Source: Levilactobacillus fujinensis
GTDB taxonomy: Bacteria > Bacillota > Bacilli > Lactobacillales > Lactobacillaceae
Length of the DNA stretch: 52,086 nt
Assembly (NCBI RefSeq): GCF_003946335.1
Contig: NZ_RHNX01000023.1
Span: 1-52,086 of the forward strand
Reading direction: 5' to 3'
Below the pieces are notes generated by a model. That model ran no database searches, was not told the DNA's origin, and saw only the letters and a program-made list of their open reading frames with translations. Below are positions 43,487-51,743 of this stretch, piece by piece (the first letter of the stretch is position 1; every line of letters begins with the position of its first letter). Both the position numbers and the translations under genes were made by a program.

Positions 43487-44488
43487 TTAGTGCGCATCGG
43501 CTGGAAAGCTCAGGTTAGCTGAGACACGCAAGCTGTAAAGTACCTGATTGACAGTCAAACTCCACTGTAACCAGCGTTGATAGTCGCGCGCGTTTTGCGG
43601 CTCAGTTGGGGCCTTTAAGACCCGTGCAAAGTCCATGACCTCTGGTAGCATTGGGTTGGCCAAGTCGCCTTGACTCAAATCCTTTGCCTGCCCATCCGCA
43701 GCACGTTGTTCGACGTGCGTCAGTTCACCAGCGCTATCAATGGTGATGGTTTCTTTCAAACCGTAGATTTCAGAAAGGCCGTACGCATTACTGGTCTTCC
43801 CAAAGCTGACGGTCACATCGAAGTCGCCGTACCGGAGAACTGCAATACCCTTACCGTCCGCACCAGTCTCAACTAGCGTGGGGAAAAGCTCGACATGACT
43901 TGGCTGACCAAACAAGGCCACCGCCACGTAGATAGGGTAAACCCCAACATCCTGTAAGGCACCCGCAGAAAATTCTCGAGTAAAGATATTTGGCCGCTCG
44001 CCCGCTAAAACCTTGTCATAGCGTGAAGAATACTTCATGTAGGTAAAATTGGCTCCCTGAATGGTCGGTAATCCTGATAACGCCGTTTCAATTGCCTTGA
44101 AATTTGGCGTGTGCACGTGCCGTGCCGCTTCAAAGAATCTCACACCTGGATGCTTTGCCAATGCCGCCTTAAAGGCGATCATTTCACGTTGATTGCTGAA
44201 TGCTGGCTTTTCAACGATGACCGAAATATCTTCAGCAATTGCAGCCATGGCTTGGTTAAAATGCAGACTATTTGGTGAGGCAATGTACACGACGTCTAGG
44301 TTGGCCTGCGTCAACATCTCATTGTAATCTGTGTAGCCAGTTTCCGCATGATTCTTGGTAGCAAATGCTGCCGCTGTCTCCGGGTGGCGCGAATAGATGC
44401 CCGCTAGCGTGAACTGCTGAGATAAAGCCAACGCCTCAACTAATTGTTGTGTAATCCAGTTAGTTCCTACCGTTCCAATTCGAATCAT
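43487..44488 (-). CDS. Gfo/Idh/MocA family oxidoreductase
   Basis: An NAD(P)-dependent oxidoreductase of 333 residues with an N-terminal Rossmann fold (IRIGTVGTNWITQQLVEAL), the EKPAFSN motif (E-K-P, near residue 93) and a C-terminal dimerisation fold. The family acts on sugars, inositol or related compounds; the substrate is not known. Two adjacent ATGs follow GGAGG; I take the second (44488), whose spacing is 7 nt. It lies 15 bp upstream of the helicase gene on the same strand, so the two are probably cotranscribed. Confidence 0.88.
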   Translation of the reverse strand: MIRIGTVGTNWITQQLVEALALSQQFTLAGIYSRHPETAAAFATKNHAETGYTDYNEMLTQANLDVVYIASPNSLHFNQAMAAIAEDISVIVEKPAFSNQREMIAFKAALAKHPGVRFFEAARHVHTPNFKAIETALSGLPTIQGANFTYMKYSSRYDKVLAGERPNIFTREFSAGALQDVGVYPIYVAVALFGQPSHVELFPTLVETGADGKGIAVLRYGDFDVTVSFGKTSNAYGLSEIYGLKETITIDSAGELTHVEQRAADGQAKDLSQGDLANPMLPEVMDFARVLKAPTEPQNARDYQRWLQWSLTVNQVLYSLRVSANLSFPADAH

Positions 44489-44539
44489 CATAATCCCTCC
44501 AGAATTGATTATTGTTTTAATAAACGTTTCTTAAGTTCA

Positions 44540-44747
44540 TCCATTGATCAGTGCGGGGTTTCCCAACGAGCTTACATAGAAAAACAAGCTTGGCGACTCG
44601 ACATTTTCGAGGCCTCGAATTGGGGGCACCCCGTTCCAGCTTATATCTGGTGACTGATAAGTCAATGATTGATCTAAATTCCCTAATTTCGTCCCAATAT
44701 CGCTGTTACAACGGTCATAACCGGTGTTTTGGAATCTGCAATCTTCA
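44540..44747 (+). repeat. Element A copy 10 (right half)
   Basis: Matches the right half of element A: AAACAAGCTTGGCGACTCG, ATTTTCGAGGCCTCGA, CGTTCCAGCTTATATCTGG, ATATCGCTGTTACAACGGTC and the terminal CTGCAATCTTCAG. Arm 2 of the fold is still complementary, with changes on both sides. It fills most of the 430-bp gap between divergent genes. Confidence 0.8.
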
Positions 44748-44919
44748 GTTACTAACCTAACCAACCACAAAACCAGTTGTCTTTTTCTATTTTAACAGTC
44801 ACACCGGCGTCGCGATAGCTCTAGAATTAATTTTCCGCTAAACCGGGGTAATTGTTAAGGCATTCGCAGCTAAAAATGGTATATTGAAGGTGGAAATCTA
44901 TTCAAGGGAGGGATTACCG

Positions 44920-45291
44920 GTGAAAGGTCGGGAAATCGCACTATTTGGCATTTCACTCGTCGCTGGCTTAACGGGCGGCTTTTCGTTACGGAAAAAGAAA
45001 CAGCCACAGCCAAGCGAGTCACCGCTATTCTATGTGGGCACGTGGCAGTTTGTTGACCCCCACAATCAACGGCGTCACCGGTTAGCAATCAGTCCTAATC
45101 TTGACGTGCAGATCGATGATCATCCGTTACAGGTGCGGGTTCAAGACCTTAACGAGCAACAGCTGACATTTCAAGATAAATTTGGCTATCACTTGACGAT
45201 TCACGCCAACGAGCGCCAACCAATTTCTTTCTTCGATGAAGCCGACGACTGCACTTACGCCGTCAAGCCACTGACTGACAAGAACGATTAG
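44920..45291 (+). CDS. DUF4828-like membrane-associated protein
   Basis: A 123-residue protein. A short hydrophobic N-terminus (IALFGISLVAGLTGGF) is followed by basic residues (RKKKQ), then a soluble beta-rich domain (FYVGTWQFVDPHNQRRHRLAISPNLDVQIDD...). The pattern resembles the DUF4828 family of lactobacilli; function unknown. Start: GTG at 44920 with GGAGGG 7 nt upstream; the longer frame from 44884 lies before that site. A short terminator follows at 45291-45317. Confidence 0.75.
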   Translation: MKGREIALFGISLVAGLTGGFSLRKKKQPQPSESPLFYVGTWQFVDPHNQRRHRLAISPNLDVQIDDHPLQVRVQDLNEQQLTFQDKFGYHLTIHANERQPISFFDEADDCTYAVKPLTDKND

Positions 45292-45317
45292 TTAGGGTCT
45301 TATGCTCTAACTTTTTT
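45291..45317 (+). terminator. Terminator of the DUF4828-like gene
   Basis: A 7-bp stem including one G-U (45291-45297 with 45305-45311), followed by six T. It overlaps the stop codon. Confidence 0.65.
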
Positions 45318-45412
45318 ATTTTGAGCGTAATTTGAATGATTGTGCTCCGACTTACAGCGCAATCAAAAATTTCAACTCACAATCATGCAAAAATGAAGAA
45401 TGGAATAAAAGG

Positions 45413-45540
45413 CGGATATGGGCTCAGGCTCGGAAATTTCGAGACTTCAACCTGTGTTCGCACCGTTCTCTAGCCCATATCTACCGACTGGTAAGGCGCT
45501 GATTGGACTAAATTGTCCTTTTAACTCATGCTTCAGCCAC
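45413..45540 (+). repeat. Element A copy 11 (internal deletion derivative)
   Basis: It keeps the core of the closing stem (GATATGGGCT ... AGCCCATATC), TTCGCACCG and TGGTAAGGCGCTGATTGGAC, but most of both arms is gone. It lies 27 bp before element B copy 2. Confidence 0.75.
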
Positions 45541-45567
45541 ATCAACTTGACTAGAGGTAGGAAGCGT

Positions 45568-45768
45568 GTGGGACATAACTCAAAAAGTTGCTTCTTTCAG
45601 AATTATTAGATTCTGAAAGAAGCAACTTTTATTTACGCCCCTATGGTGCCGAAACGTGGGACACAAGGTAGTTTATTGCGCTTACTCCGATAGCAAAAGC
45701 TATGCCAGAATCGGGCATAATCCCTGCTATCACGTTAATGCTCGCAAACTAACCGCCTGATGTCCCAC
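45568..45768. mobile_element. Element B copy 2 (201 bp, uninterrupted)
   Basis: Perfect 9-bp terminal inverted repeats: GTGGGACAT (45568-45576) and ATGTCCCAC (45760-45768). A perfect 21-bp hairpin (45583-45603 with 45610-45630, 6-nt loop) can act as an intrinsic terminator. It has no coding capacity. It is nearly collinear with the two arms of copy 1 and gives the empty site for the element A insertion (single TTTACGC at 45632-45638). It lies between convergent genes. Confidence 0.88.
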
Positions 45769-45791
45769 TCTCCTCATTTACATTTATTAAA

Positions 45792-46550
45792 TTATTCCGA
45801 ATATTTCGACCAACTTTGGTGGGTGCCGTTAAACACAGAGACGGCCACTGCATGTTCCTGACCGTTCTGAGTGATTGACGCGTTGGGATCGTACTCGATG
45901 AAGCGAATCTGAGCCGCATGACCAACCAAGTGACCACCAGCAATCCAGTAGTCTTGCTGCGGCAAAACCGGTTTGACGAATTGGTTTAACACCTGACGAT
46001 TAGCCAAGATGACAATTCCCTGCTGGTAGTGCTGCTGCAGCAAGGTAACCAGTCGCTTTAGCTTCTGTCCCTGAGCCGCCATCGTCGTGTTTCCACTGTT
46101 ATAGTCGCCATAGTAGCTCACGTTGATGGCAATTGGCAGCGACCCAGAATTTGTCCCAACCGTCTCAACGACATGGTCGAACTGATGCTGTGCTGTCGTC
46201 GTAAAACTAAACGTATGCACGACGCCGACTTTAATGTCGGCCCCCTGTGACCGTGAATAGTTGTCGCTAAAATCATCGTCCGTATAAGTTGCTCCAGAAG
46301 TTGCTTGCAAGTAAACAAACTGATGATGCTTGGCCAGCTGCTGAAAATCAAGATAACCGCTATCTTGATTTACGATGACCCCCCGGACCGGATAATTGGC
46401 TAATTGTTGTTTCTGGTGCGCCTGCCACTGAAACCAGCCAAAACCAGCCACCAGCAAAACAATGACGAAAGCGCATAAAGCCCACCATCGACGTCGATGG
46501 TGCCGGCGGAAGGTGTTCTCATATATTGGTTGATAGTCGCGTCGTTTCAC
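45792..46550 (-). CDS. Membrane-anchored GH25-like protein with degenerate active site
   Basis: A 252-residue protein: a basic N-terminus, one membrane helix (~24-42), then a GH25 (lysozyme-type muramidase) fold outside. The fold is recognisable from FVYLQATSGATYTDDDFSDNY and KVGVVHTFSF. Active GH25 enzymes have G-x-D-V-S, K-A-T-E-G and L-D-V-E; here these read GVIVN (57-61), QATSG (82-86) and INVS (142-145), so the catalytic Asp and Glu are all replaced. It is probably a pseudoenzyme that binds cell wall. The start is a GTG with a weak site (GGTGAT). An extended -10 box lies 70 bp upstream. Confidence 0.8.
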   Translation of the reverse strand: MKRRDYQPIYENTFRRHHRRRWWALCAFVIVLLVAGFGWFQWQAHQKQQLANYPVRGVIVNQDSGYLDFQQLAKHHQFVYLQATSGATYTDDDFSDNYSRSQGADIKVGVVHTFSFTTTAQHQFDHVVETVGTNSGSLPIAINVSYYGDYNSGNTTMAAQGQKLKRLVTLLQQHYQQGIVILANRQVLNQFVKPVLPQQDYWIAGGHLVGHAAQIRFIEYDPNASITQNGQEHAVAVSVFNGTHQSWSKYSE

Positions 46551-46614
46551 CGTCGATCACCGTTCCCCTAATCTAGCTTGCCATCCAACATTCTCCGGAT
46601 AGCGGAATATTTCC

Positions 46615-46623
46615 ATTATACCA
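46615..46623 (-). promoter_or_regulatory. Promoter of the GH25-like gene (extended -10)
   Basis: Minus-strand TG-G-TATAAT (plus 46615-46623), between the rpiR stop codon and the GH25-like gene. Confidence 0.5.
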
Positions 46624-46629
46624 TGCCGA

Positions 46630-47490
46630 TTAGGATTCGTGGCGGGTCTGTTCGATTACGTCGCGGACCCGTGTCATGACCTTGTCAGTCCGTGAAGAAA
46701 TGCGCAAGATAGTCATCATAAAAAGACTGTCGAGGATTGTCAACTGTGAAATCAACGAATACATGCCTTCCGAACGGTACTTCACTTCATCCGTTAATGA
46801 AAGAAAAGTCACATCTGCGGCCTGGGCTAGCGGAGATCCACTGTAACTAGTAATTGCAATAATTGTCACGCCACTGTGCTGAAGCTCCTTAACAATATGT
46901 AGTGTTTCACGATTCCGACCTGAATGGGAAATCACAATCGCGCAATCGGCATCAGTCATTTTAGCGGCTTGCATCAACTGAATGTCATAATCCGGATGAT
47001 ACATGACGTTTAATGACGTTCGAATAAACTTATGGTAGCCATCCAAAGCTGCCACAGATGACCCGCCTAGCCCAAAGAAGGCCACATTACGGGAGTTGAT
47101 CAATTTCAAGACTGCTCGAGCAAGATCTTTCTCGCTCAAAGCTTCATTAGTAGCCCGCAAAGAACTAATAGAAAATCCGAAAGTTTTGTTCGCAATCGTT
47201 GCCAGTGAATCCCCTTCAGCAAGTTCTGGAAACGAACTAGGTTGTTGTGGAGTCTCCTCGGTTGCCGTATGCGCCAATGCCATGGTAAACTCCCGGTAGT
47301 TAGCGTAGTTCATCCGTTTAACGAACCTTGAAATGGTCGCTGTAGACACCCCGGTTGCGCTAGCGAGCTCCTTGATCGTCATTTCACTGACCAGTGCCGG
47401 ATTGTCTAAAGCCAGCTGGGCCACCTTTTTTTCTGTGCGGGACAACTGATCATACGTTCCGCGAATCTTCCCCGTTGTTGAGCGTGCGAT
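46630..47490 (-). CDS. RpiR/MurR family transcriptional regulator, probable ATC start
   Basis: A sugar-phosphate-responsive regulator: an N-terminal helix-turn-helix of RpiR type (TIKELASATGVSTATISRFVKRM) and a C-terminal SIS domain (VAFFGLGGSSVAALDGYHKF, IVISHSGRNRETL). It is divergent from gnd-gntK-gntP and so probably controls them in response to 6-phosphogluconate or gluconate. Start: the only conventional in-frame candidate is a TTG at 47445 without a binding site, which would cut into the conserved YDQLSRTEKK region. An ATC at 47490 lies 8 nt after AAAGGGGG and gives ARSTTGKIRGTYDQLSRTEKK, as expected for the family. I therefore use 47490, a rare start codon. With it the protein has 286 residues. 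Confidence 0.85.
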   Translation of the reverse strand: MARSTTGKIRGTYDQLSRTEKKVAQLALDNPALVSEMTIKELASATGVSTATISRFVKRMNYANYREFTMALAHTATEETPQQPSSFPELAEGDSLATIANKTFGFSISSLRATNEALSEKDLARAVLKLINSRNVAFFGLGGSSVAALDGYHKFIRTSLNVMYHPDYDIQLMQAAKMTDADCAIVISHSGRNRETLHIVKELQHSGVTIIAITSYSGSPLAQAADVTFLSLTDEVKYRSEGMYSLISQLTILDSLFMMTILRISSRTDKVMTRVRDVIEQTRHES

Positions 47491-47527
47491 GGTCGCCGCC
47501 CCCTTTCTCCAGATTAAATTTCAATTT

Positions 47528-47591
47528 ATTTTAGCTTTTGTAAACATTTTACATCATATGACTTGAAATGTGAAACTTTTTTACATATAAT
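47528..47591. promoter_or_regulatory. Divergent rpiR/gnd promoter region with inverted-repeat operator
   Basis: For gnd: TTGAAA (47563-47568), 17 nt, TATAAT (47586-47591). For rpiR (minus): TAAAAT (plus 47528-47533). Between them lies TGTAAACATTTTACA (47539-47553), reading TGTAAA-N3-TTTACA, an inverted repeat of the kind bound by RpiR-type regulators. It shares its layout with the repeat in the promoter of the first gntP. Confidence 0.7.
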
Positions 47592-47637
47592 ATTCCCTGT
47601 CAGAAAAATTTCGCATCTTGCAAAGGAGATTAATTTC

Positions 47638-48543
47638 ATGAAACTCGGATTGATTGGATTAGGTAAAATGGGGCTTAGCCTTGCAGAAAACGCAATGGAC
47701 CACAAGCACGAAGTTGTCGGCTTTGACTTAAACAAGGACTTTGTTGACAAAGCTGTTGCTGCTGGTGCTGAAGGTGCCAACAGTTTGGAAGAAATGGTTG
47801 CTAAGTTGCCTTCTCCAAAGATTGTTTGGGTAATGGTACCTGCCGGCAAGCCTACTGATGCAACAATTGAATCATTGAGCAACTTGCTGAGTAAGGGCGA
47901 CATTTTAATCGATGGTGGGAACTCCTACTACAAGGATTCACTGCGTCACAATGAAATCCTCAAAGCTAAGGGCATCGACTTCTTCGACTGTGGTACTTCA
48001 GGTGGTATGGAAGGCGCTCGTTCACACGGGAACTTCATGATCGGTGGCGACAGTAAAGAAGCCTTCGAAACGATTCGTCCATTATACGAAGACATTTCTG
48101 AAGCCGATGGTTACCTTTACACTGGTAAGGCCGGTTCCGGTCACTACTTGAAGATGGTCCACAACGGGATCGAATACGGTGAAATGCAAGCCATCGCCGA
48201 AGGTTTCGAAGTTCTCGAAGCTTCCGACTTTGACTACGACAACGAAGCCGTTGCTAAGGTTTGGAGTCACGGTTCAGTTATCCGCGGTTGGCTCATGGAA
48301 CTTGCCGAAGAAGCCTTCGCTGACGACCCAGAGTTAGACAAGATTGCTGGTCGTATGCACGCTTCTGGTGAAGGTCAATGGACTGTTCAAGAAGGTTTGG
48401 ACAGCCACGTCCCAACACCAGTTATCGCTTTGTCATTAATGATGCGTTACCGTTCTATGCAAGATGACACCTTCACCGGTAAAGTCGTTTCTGCTTTACG
48501 TAACGGTTTTGGTGGTCACGCCATGGACAAGGCTGACAAGTAA
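47638..48543 (+). CDS. gnd: 6-Phosphogluconate dehydrogenase, decarboxylating (short GntZ/YqeC type)
   Basis: Oxidises 6-phosphogluconate to ribulose 5-phosphate and CO2. The 301-residue length marks the short type. It has the NAD(P) motif GLIGLGKMG at the N-terminus, the substrate loop GTSGGMEGARSHGNFMIGG and HYLKMVHNGIEYGEMQ with the catalytic Lys. Start: ATG at 47638, with AAAGGAG 10 nt upstream. It is the first gene of the gluconate operon, 49 bp before gntK, whose product makes its substrate. Confidence 0.95.
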   Translation: MKLGLIGLGKMGLSLAENAMDHKHEVVGFDLNKDFVDKAVAAGAEGANSLEEMVAKLPSPKIVWVMVPAGKPTDATIESLSNLLSKGDILIDGGNSYYKDSLRHNEILKAKGIDFFDCGTSGGMEGARSHGNFMIGGDSKEAFETIRPLYEDISEADGYLYTGKAGSGHYLKMVHNGIEYGEMQAIAEGFEVLEASDFDYDNEAVAKVWSHGSVIRGWLMELAEEAFADDPELDKIAGRMHASGEGQWTVQEGLDSHVPTPVIALSLMMRYRSMQDDTFTGKVVSALRNGFGGHAMDKADK

Positions 48544-48592
48544 GCCTTTAAACGAAACCACTTGTAACTTGTAACATGAAAGGAAGAGCATT

Positions 48593-50143
48593 ATGGACTA
48601 CATGATTGGGGTCGATATTGGGACAACCAGTGTCAAGACCGTACTTTACGATACTGCGGGTAAGATGCAAGGCTATTCAAACAACCTGTATCCCCTCTAT
48701 CAAGATGTGCCCGACATGGCTGAAGAAGATCCAGATGAAATCTTCTCCGCCATTATCGATGGGATGACCACGGTAATGCGCAAAGCAGACTTGAAGAACG
48801 GCACGTTACACGGCGTTTCTTTCTCTGCTGCCATGCACAGCTTGATCTTATTAGATGATGATCATAAGCCTTTGACCCGTGCAATCACTTGGGCCGACAA
48901 CCGAGCTGTTAAATACGCGGATGAACTGCGCGAAAATGGCGTCGGCAAACAACTTTACGAAAAGACCGGGACACCAATTCATCCAATGACGCCATTGAGC
49001 AAATTAATCTGGCTACGTAATGAACAACCAGACCTGTTCAACCAAGCACGTTGGTTCGTTGGTATCAAGGAATACGTTATTTACAAGTTGTTTGGTGTCT
49101 TACAAGAAGACTACTCAATTGCCAACGCAACTGGGCTGTTCAACATCTTCAGCATGGACTGGGATGACCAAGCCCTCGAAGTCGCTGGGATTACCCGTGA
49201 CCAATTGCCTAAGCTAGTTGATACGACTGATCAGATTACTGGGATGAAGACCGACTATGCCGGTGTAATCGGCATCGACCCCCAAACGCCATTTATCATG
49301 GGTGCCTCCGATGGTCCCCTGGCCAACCTGGGTGTCAACGCCATCGATCCTGGTGTCGTTGCTGTCACTATTGGGACTTCCGGTGCCGTCCGAGTCGTTA
49401 CCGACAAGCCGAAGATTGATCCTAAGGGCCGGGTCTTCTGCTACTACCTGTCTAAAGATCATTGGGTCGTTGGTGGACCGGTCAACAACGGTGGAATTGT
49501 CTTTCGTTGGGTCCGTGACCAACTCTTCGCTCCCGAAAAGCTGACGGCGGAACAAATGCAAATTGACTCCTACGACCTCTTAACTGAGATTGCAGCCAAG
49601 ATTCCTGCTGGTTCCGACGGTCTCATTTTCCACCCATTCTTAGGTGGCGAACGGGCCCCAATCTGGGACGCCAATGCTCGTGGTTCCTTCTTCGGTTTGA
49701 CCCGGACCCATTCACGGGCCCACATGGTTCGTGCCGCACTTGAAGGAATCGTCTACAACCTGTACACCGTGATGTTGGCCCTCGAAGAAGTCGTTGGTAA
49801 GCCATCTAGCATCCAAGCAACCGGCGGGTTCGCCCGCTCTGCGCTTTGGCGGCAGATGTTAGCCGACATCTTCGAACAAGACGTTACGATTCCAGAGAGT
49901 CCCGAAGGAACTGCTCTGGGTGCTGCCACGTTAGGCATGTATGCTTTAGGGATGATCGATGACTTGTCCGCCGTGAAGAACTTCATCGGTGTGGCTAACG
50001 TTCACCACCCTAATCCAGAAACCTTCCCCGCATACCGGGCCTTGGTGCCAATCTACATTCGCTTAAGTCGACAGTTACAGTCTGAATACAAGAACATCGC
50101 TGACTATCAGCGTAAGTACGTTCACAAATCAGACAAGAAATAG
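48593..50143 (+). CDS. gntK: Gluconokinase, FGGY family
   Basis: Phosphorylates gluconate to 6-phosphogluconate in the cytoplasm. The 516-residue protein has the FGGY-family ATP-site start MIGVDIGTTSVKTVLYD, the substrate region MHSLILLDDDHKPLTRAITWADNRA, a second ATP-site block TIGTSGAVR, and GGFARSALWRQMLADIF near the C-terminus. Length is normal. The ATG follows AAAGGAAG. It lies between gnd and gntP, so the operon encodes uptake, phosphorylation and oxidation of gluconate. Confidence 0.95.
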   Translation: MDYMIGVDIGTTSVKTVLYDTAGKMQGYSNNLYPLYQDVPDMAEEDPDEIFSAIIDGMTTVMRKADLKNGTLHGVSFSAAMHSLILLDDDHKPLTRAITWADNRAVKYADELRENGVGKQLYEKTGTPIHPMTPLSKLIWLRNEQPDLFNQARWFVGIKEYVIYKLFGVLQEDYSIANATGLFNIFSMDWDDQALEVAGITRDQLPKLVDTTDQITGMKTDYAGVIGIDPQTPFIMGASDGPLANLGVNAIDPGVVAVTIGTSGAVRVVTDKPKIDPKGRVFCYYLSKDHWVVGGPVNNGGIVFRWVRDQLFAPEKLTAEQMQIDSYDLLTEIAAKIPAGSDGLIFHPFLGGERAPIWDANARGSFFGLTRTHSRAHMVRAALEGIVYNLYTVMLALEEVVGKPSSIQATGGFARSALWRQMLADIFEQDVTIPESPEGTALGAATLGMYALGMIDDLSAVKNFIGVANVHHPNPETFPAYRALVPIYIRLSRQLQSEYKNIADYQRKYVHKSDKK

Positions 50144-50251
50144 TTCTGTGGACTTAGTACTTTCAGAAAACTAACCCGTTAAATTTAGGGATTTTGAAAC
50201 TAAATCGTATACAAATCTTTAGGAATCAAGTACAATGTGTTTAATCACATT

Positions 50252-50281
50252 GAGAAGCCAGTGTTTTCACACTGGCTTTTC
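50252..50281 (+). promoter_or_regulatory. Hairpin in the gntK-gntP gap (attenuator-like)
   Basis: A 13-bp stem with one G-U (50252-50264 with 50269-50281) and a 4-nt loop, in the 169-bp gap between gntK and gntP, 31 bp before the gntP ATG. A short T stretch lies within the 3' arm, but no T run follows, so it may be a weak terminator or an RNA stability element. A TACAAT box at 50231-50236 could be an internal promoter. Confidence 0.5.
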
Positions 50282-50312
50282 AAAATTCATTCAATGAAAG
50301 GGCTTACTTAAA

Positions 50313-51671
50313 ATGGAGCTTATAGCACTTTTAATTGGGGTTATCTTCTTATTGGTCCTCATTATCAAATTCAAGATCAATACTTTCGTTTCCCTGATTC
50401 TTACCTCCGTTCTGACAGCCATGCTGTTAGGGATGGACCTAACCAAGATTGCCACGACGATTGAGGCTGGGATTGGGAGCCAACTTGGCGAACTATCCTT
50501 AGTCTTTGGATTCGGTGCCATGCTGGGTCGGTTAGTTGCCGATGCCGGTGGGGCCTACGTTATTGCGACGACACTGATTGATAAATTCGGGAAACAACGT
50601 TTGCAATTAGCCATTATGTTAGCATCATTCATTCTCGGGATTGCTTTGTTCTTCGAAGTTGGGATGGTTCTGTTGATCCCTATCGTCTTCGCCATTGCCG
50701 TTGAAGCTGAAGTCCCAATTCTTTACTTGGGGATTTCCATGGCGGCTGCTTTGTCCGTTACCCATGGCTTCTTGCCACCTCACCCGGCACCTGTTGCCAT
50801 TGCACAAGTCCTGGGCGCTAATGATGGGAAGGTGCTTCTGTTTGGTTTAGTTGTTGCGATTCCTGCAGCTATCGTTGCCGGACCCATGTTCACGAAACTT
50901 GCGCAGAAATTTGCGCCGGCCGCATTTGAACGTAAAGGAAACTTATCTTCATTGGGTGAAGTTAAGACCTTCAAGCCTTCCGAAGCACCTAGCTTTGGTC
51001 TGTCCGTTCTGACTTCCCTCTTCCCCGTTATCTTGATGGCCATCACGACCATCTACAAGATGACGGTCGATGGTGGGGCAACACCAACTAAGAACGCCTC
51101 ACTGTTAGACCAAATCGTTGCCTTGATTGGTGATCCCGCCATTGCGATGTTGATTTCATTACTCGTTGCCATGTTTACCATGGGCTGGGGGCGGAATCGG
51201 AAGACTGCAGACATCATGGCTACTTTGGAAAATGCCGTCAAGTCAATCGCGATGCTGCTGTTAGTTATCGGTGGTGGTGGCGCCTTCAAACAAGTCCTCA
51301 TCGACGGTGGTGTTGGTAAAGAAGTTGCTAAGCTCTTCATCGACTCCAACATGTCTCCACTGATCTTAGGGTGGTTGGTCGCTGTGGTTCTCCGGATTGC
51401 CTTGGGTTCCGCAACTGTTTCCGCTTTGACCGCTGCCGGAATTGTGGCCCCATTGATGGCACAGTCCGGCGTTGACCCTGCCCTAATGGTTCTTGCCATT
51501 GGTGCTGGTTCCTTGGCCGCATCTCACGTAAACGATGCTGGGTTCTGGATGTTTAGAGAATATTTTGATTTAACTGTTAAGCAAACGCTGAGCATTTGGA
51601 CGGTACTGGAAACCGTGATTTCCATCGTCGGGATACTGATTGTGCTGCTGTTGAACATGGCATTCCATTAA
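50313..51671 (+). CDS. gntP: Gluconate permease, GntP family (second copy, in operon)
   Basis: A 452-residue gluconate:H+ symporter with about 12 membrane helices. Motifs match the copy at 39714-41069: GFGAMLGRLVADAGG, FLPPHPAPVAIA and GSLAASHVNDAGFWMFREYFD. It is the last gene of gnd-gntK-gntP. AAAGGG precedes the ATG. Substrate is given by the neighbours; members of the family also take other sugar acids. A hairpin in the upstream gap may lower its expression relative to gntK. Confidence 0.93.
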   Translation: MELIALLIGVIFLLVLIIKFKINTFVSLILTSVLTAMLLGMDLTKIATTIEAGIGSQLGELSLVFGFGAMLGRLVADAGGAYVIATTLIDKFGKQRLQLAIMLASFILGIALFFEVGMVLLIPIVFAIAVEAEVPILYLGISMAAALSVTHGFLPPHPAPVAIAQVLGANDGKVLLFGLVVAIPAAIVAGPMFTKLAQKFAPAAFERKGNLSSLGEVKTFKPSEAPSFGLSVLTSLFPVILMAITTIYKMTVDGGATPTKNASLLDQIVALIGDPAIAMLISLLVAMFTMGWGRNRKTADIMATLENAVKSIAMLLLVIGGGGAFKQVLIDGGVGKEVAKLFIDSNMSPLILGWLVAVVLRIALGSATVSALTAAGIVAPLMAQSGVDPALMVLAIGAGSLAASHVNDAGFWMFREYFDLTVKQTLSIWTVLETVISIVGILIVLLLNMAFH

Positions 51672-51716
51672 ATTCTAATTTCTGACAAATCAATTCGAGT
51701 TTATGAGGGTTGGGAC

Positions 51717-51736
51717 AAAGGTCCTGACCTTTTTTT
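51717..51736 (+). terminator. Terminator of the gluconate operon
   Basis: AAAGGTC (51717-51723) pairs with GACCTTT (51726-51732), 2-nt loop, followed by T. Confidence 0.78.
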
Positions 51737-51743
51737 ATTGTCT

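Noticed and set aside
47539-47553. CcpA cre site before gnd
   Set aside because: It lacks the central CG and the terminal CA positions; it fits an RpiR-type inverted repeat better.
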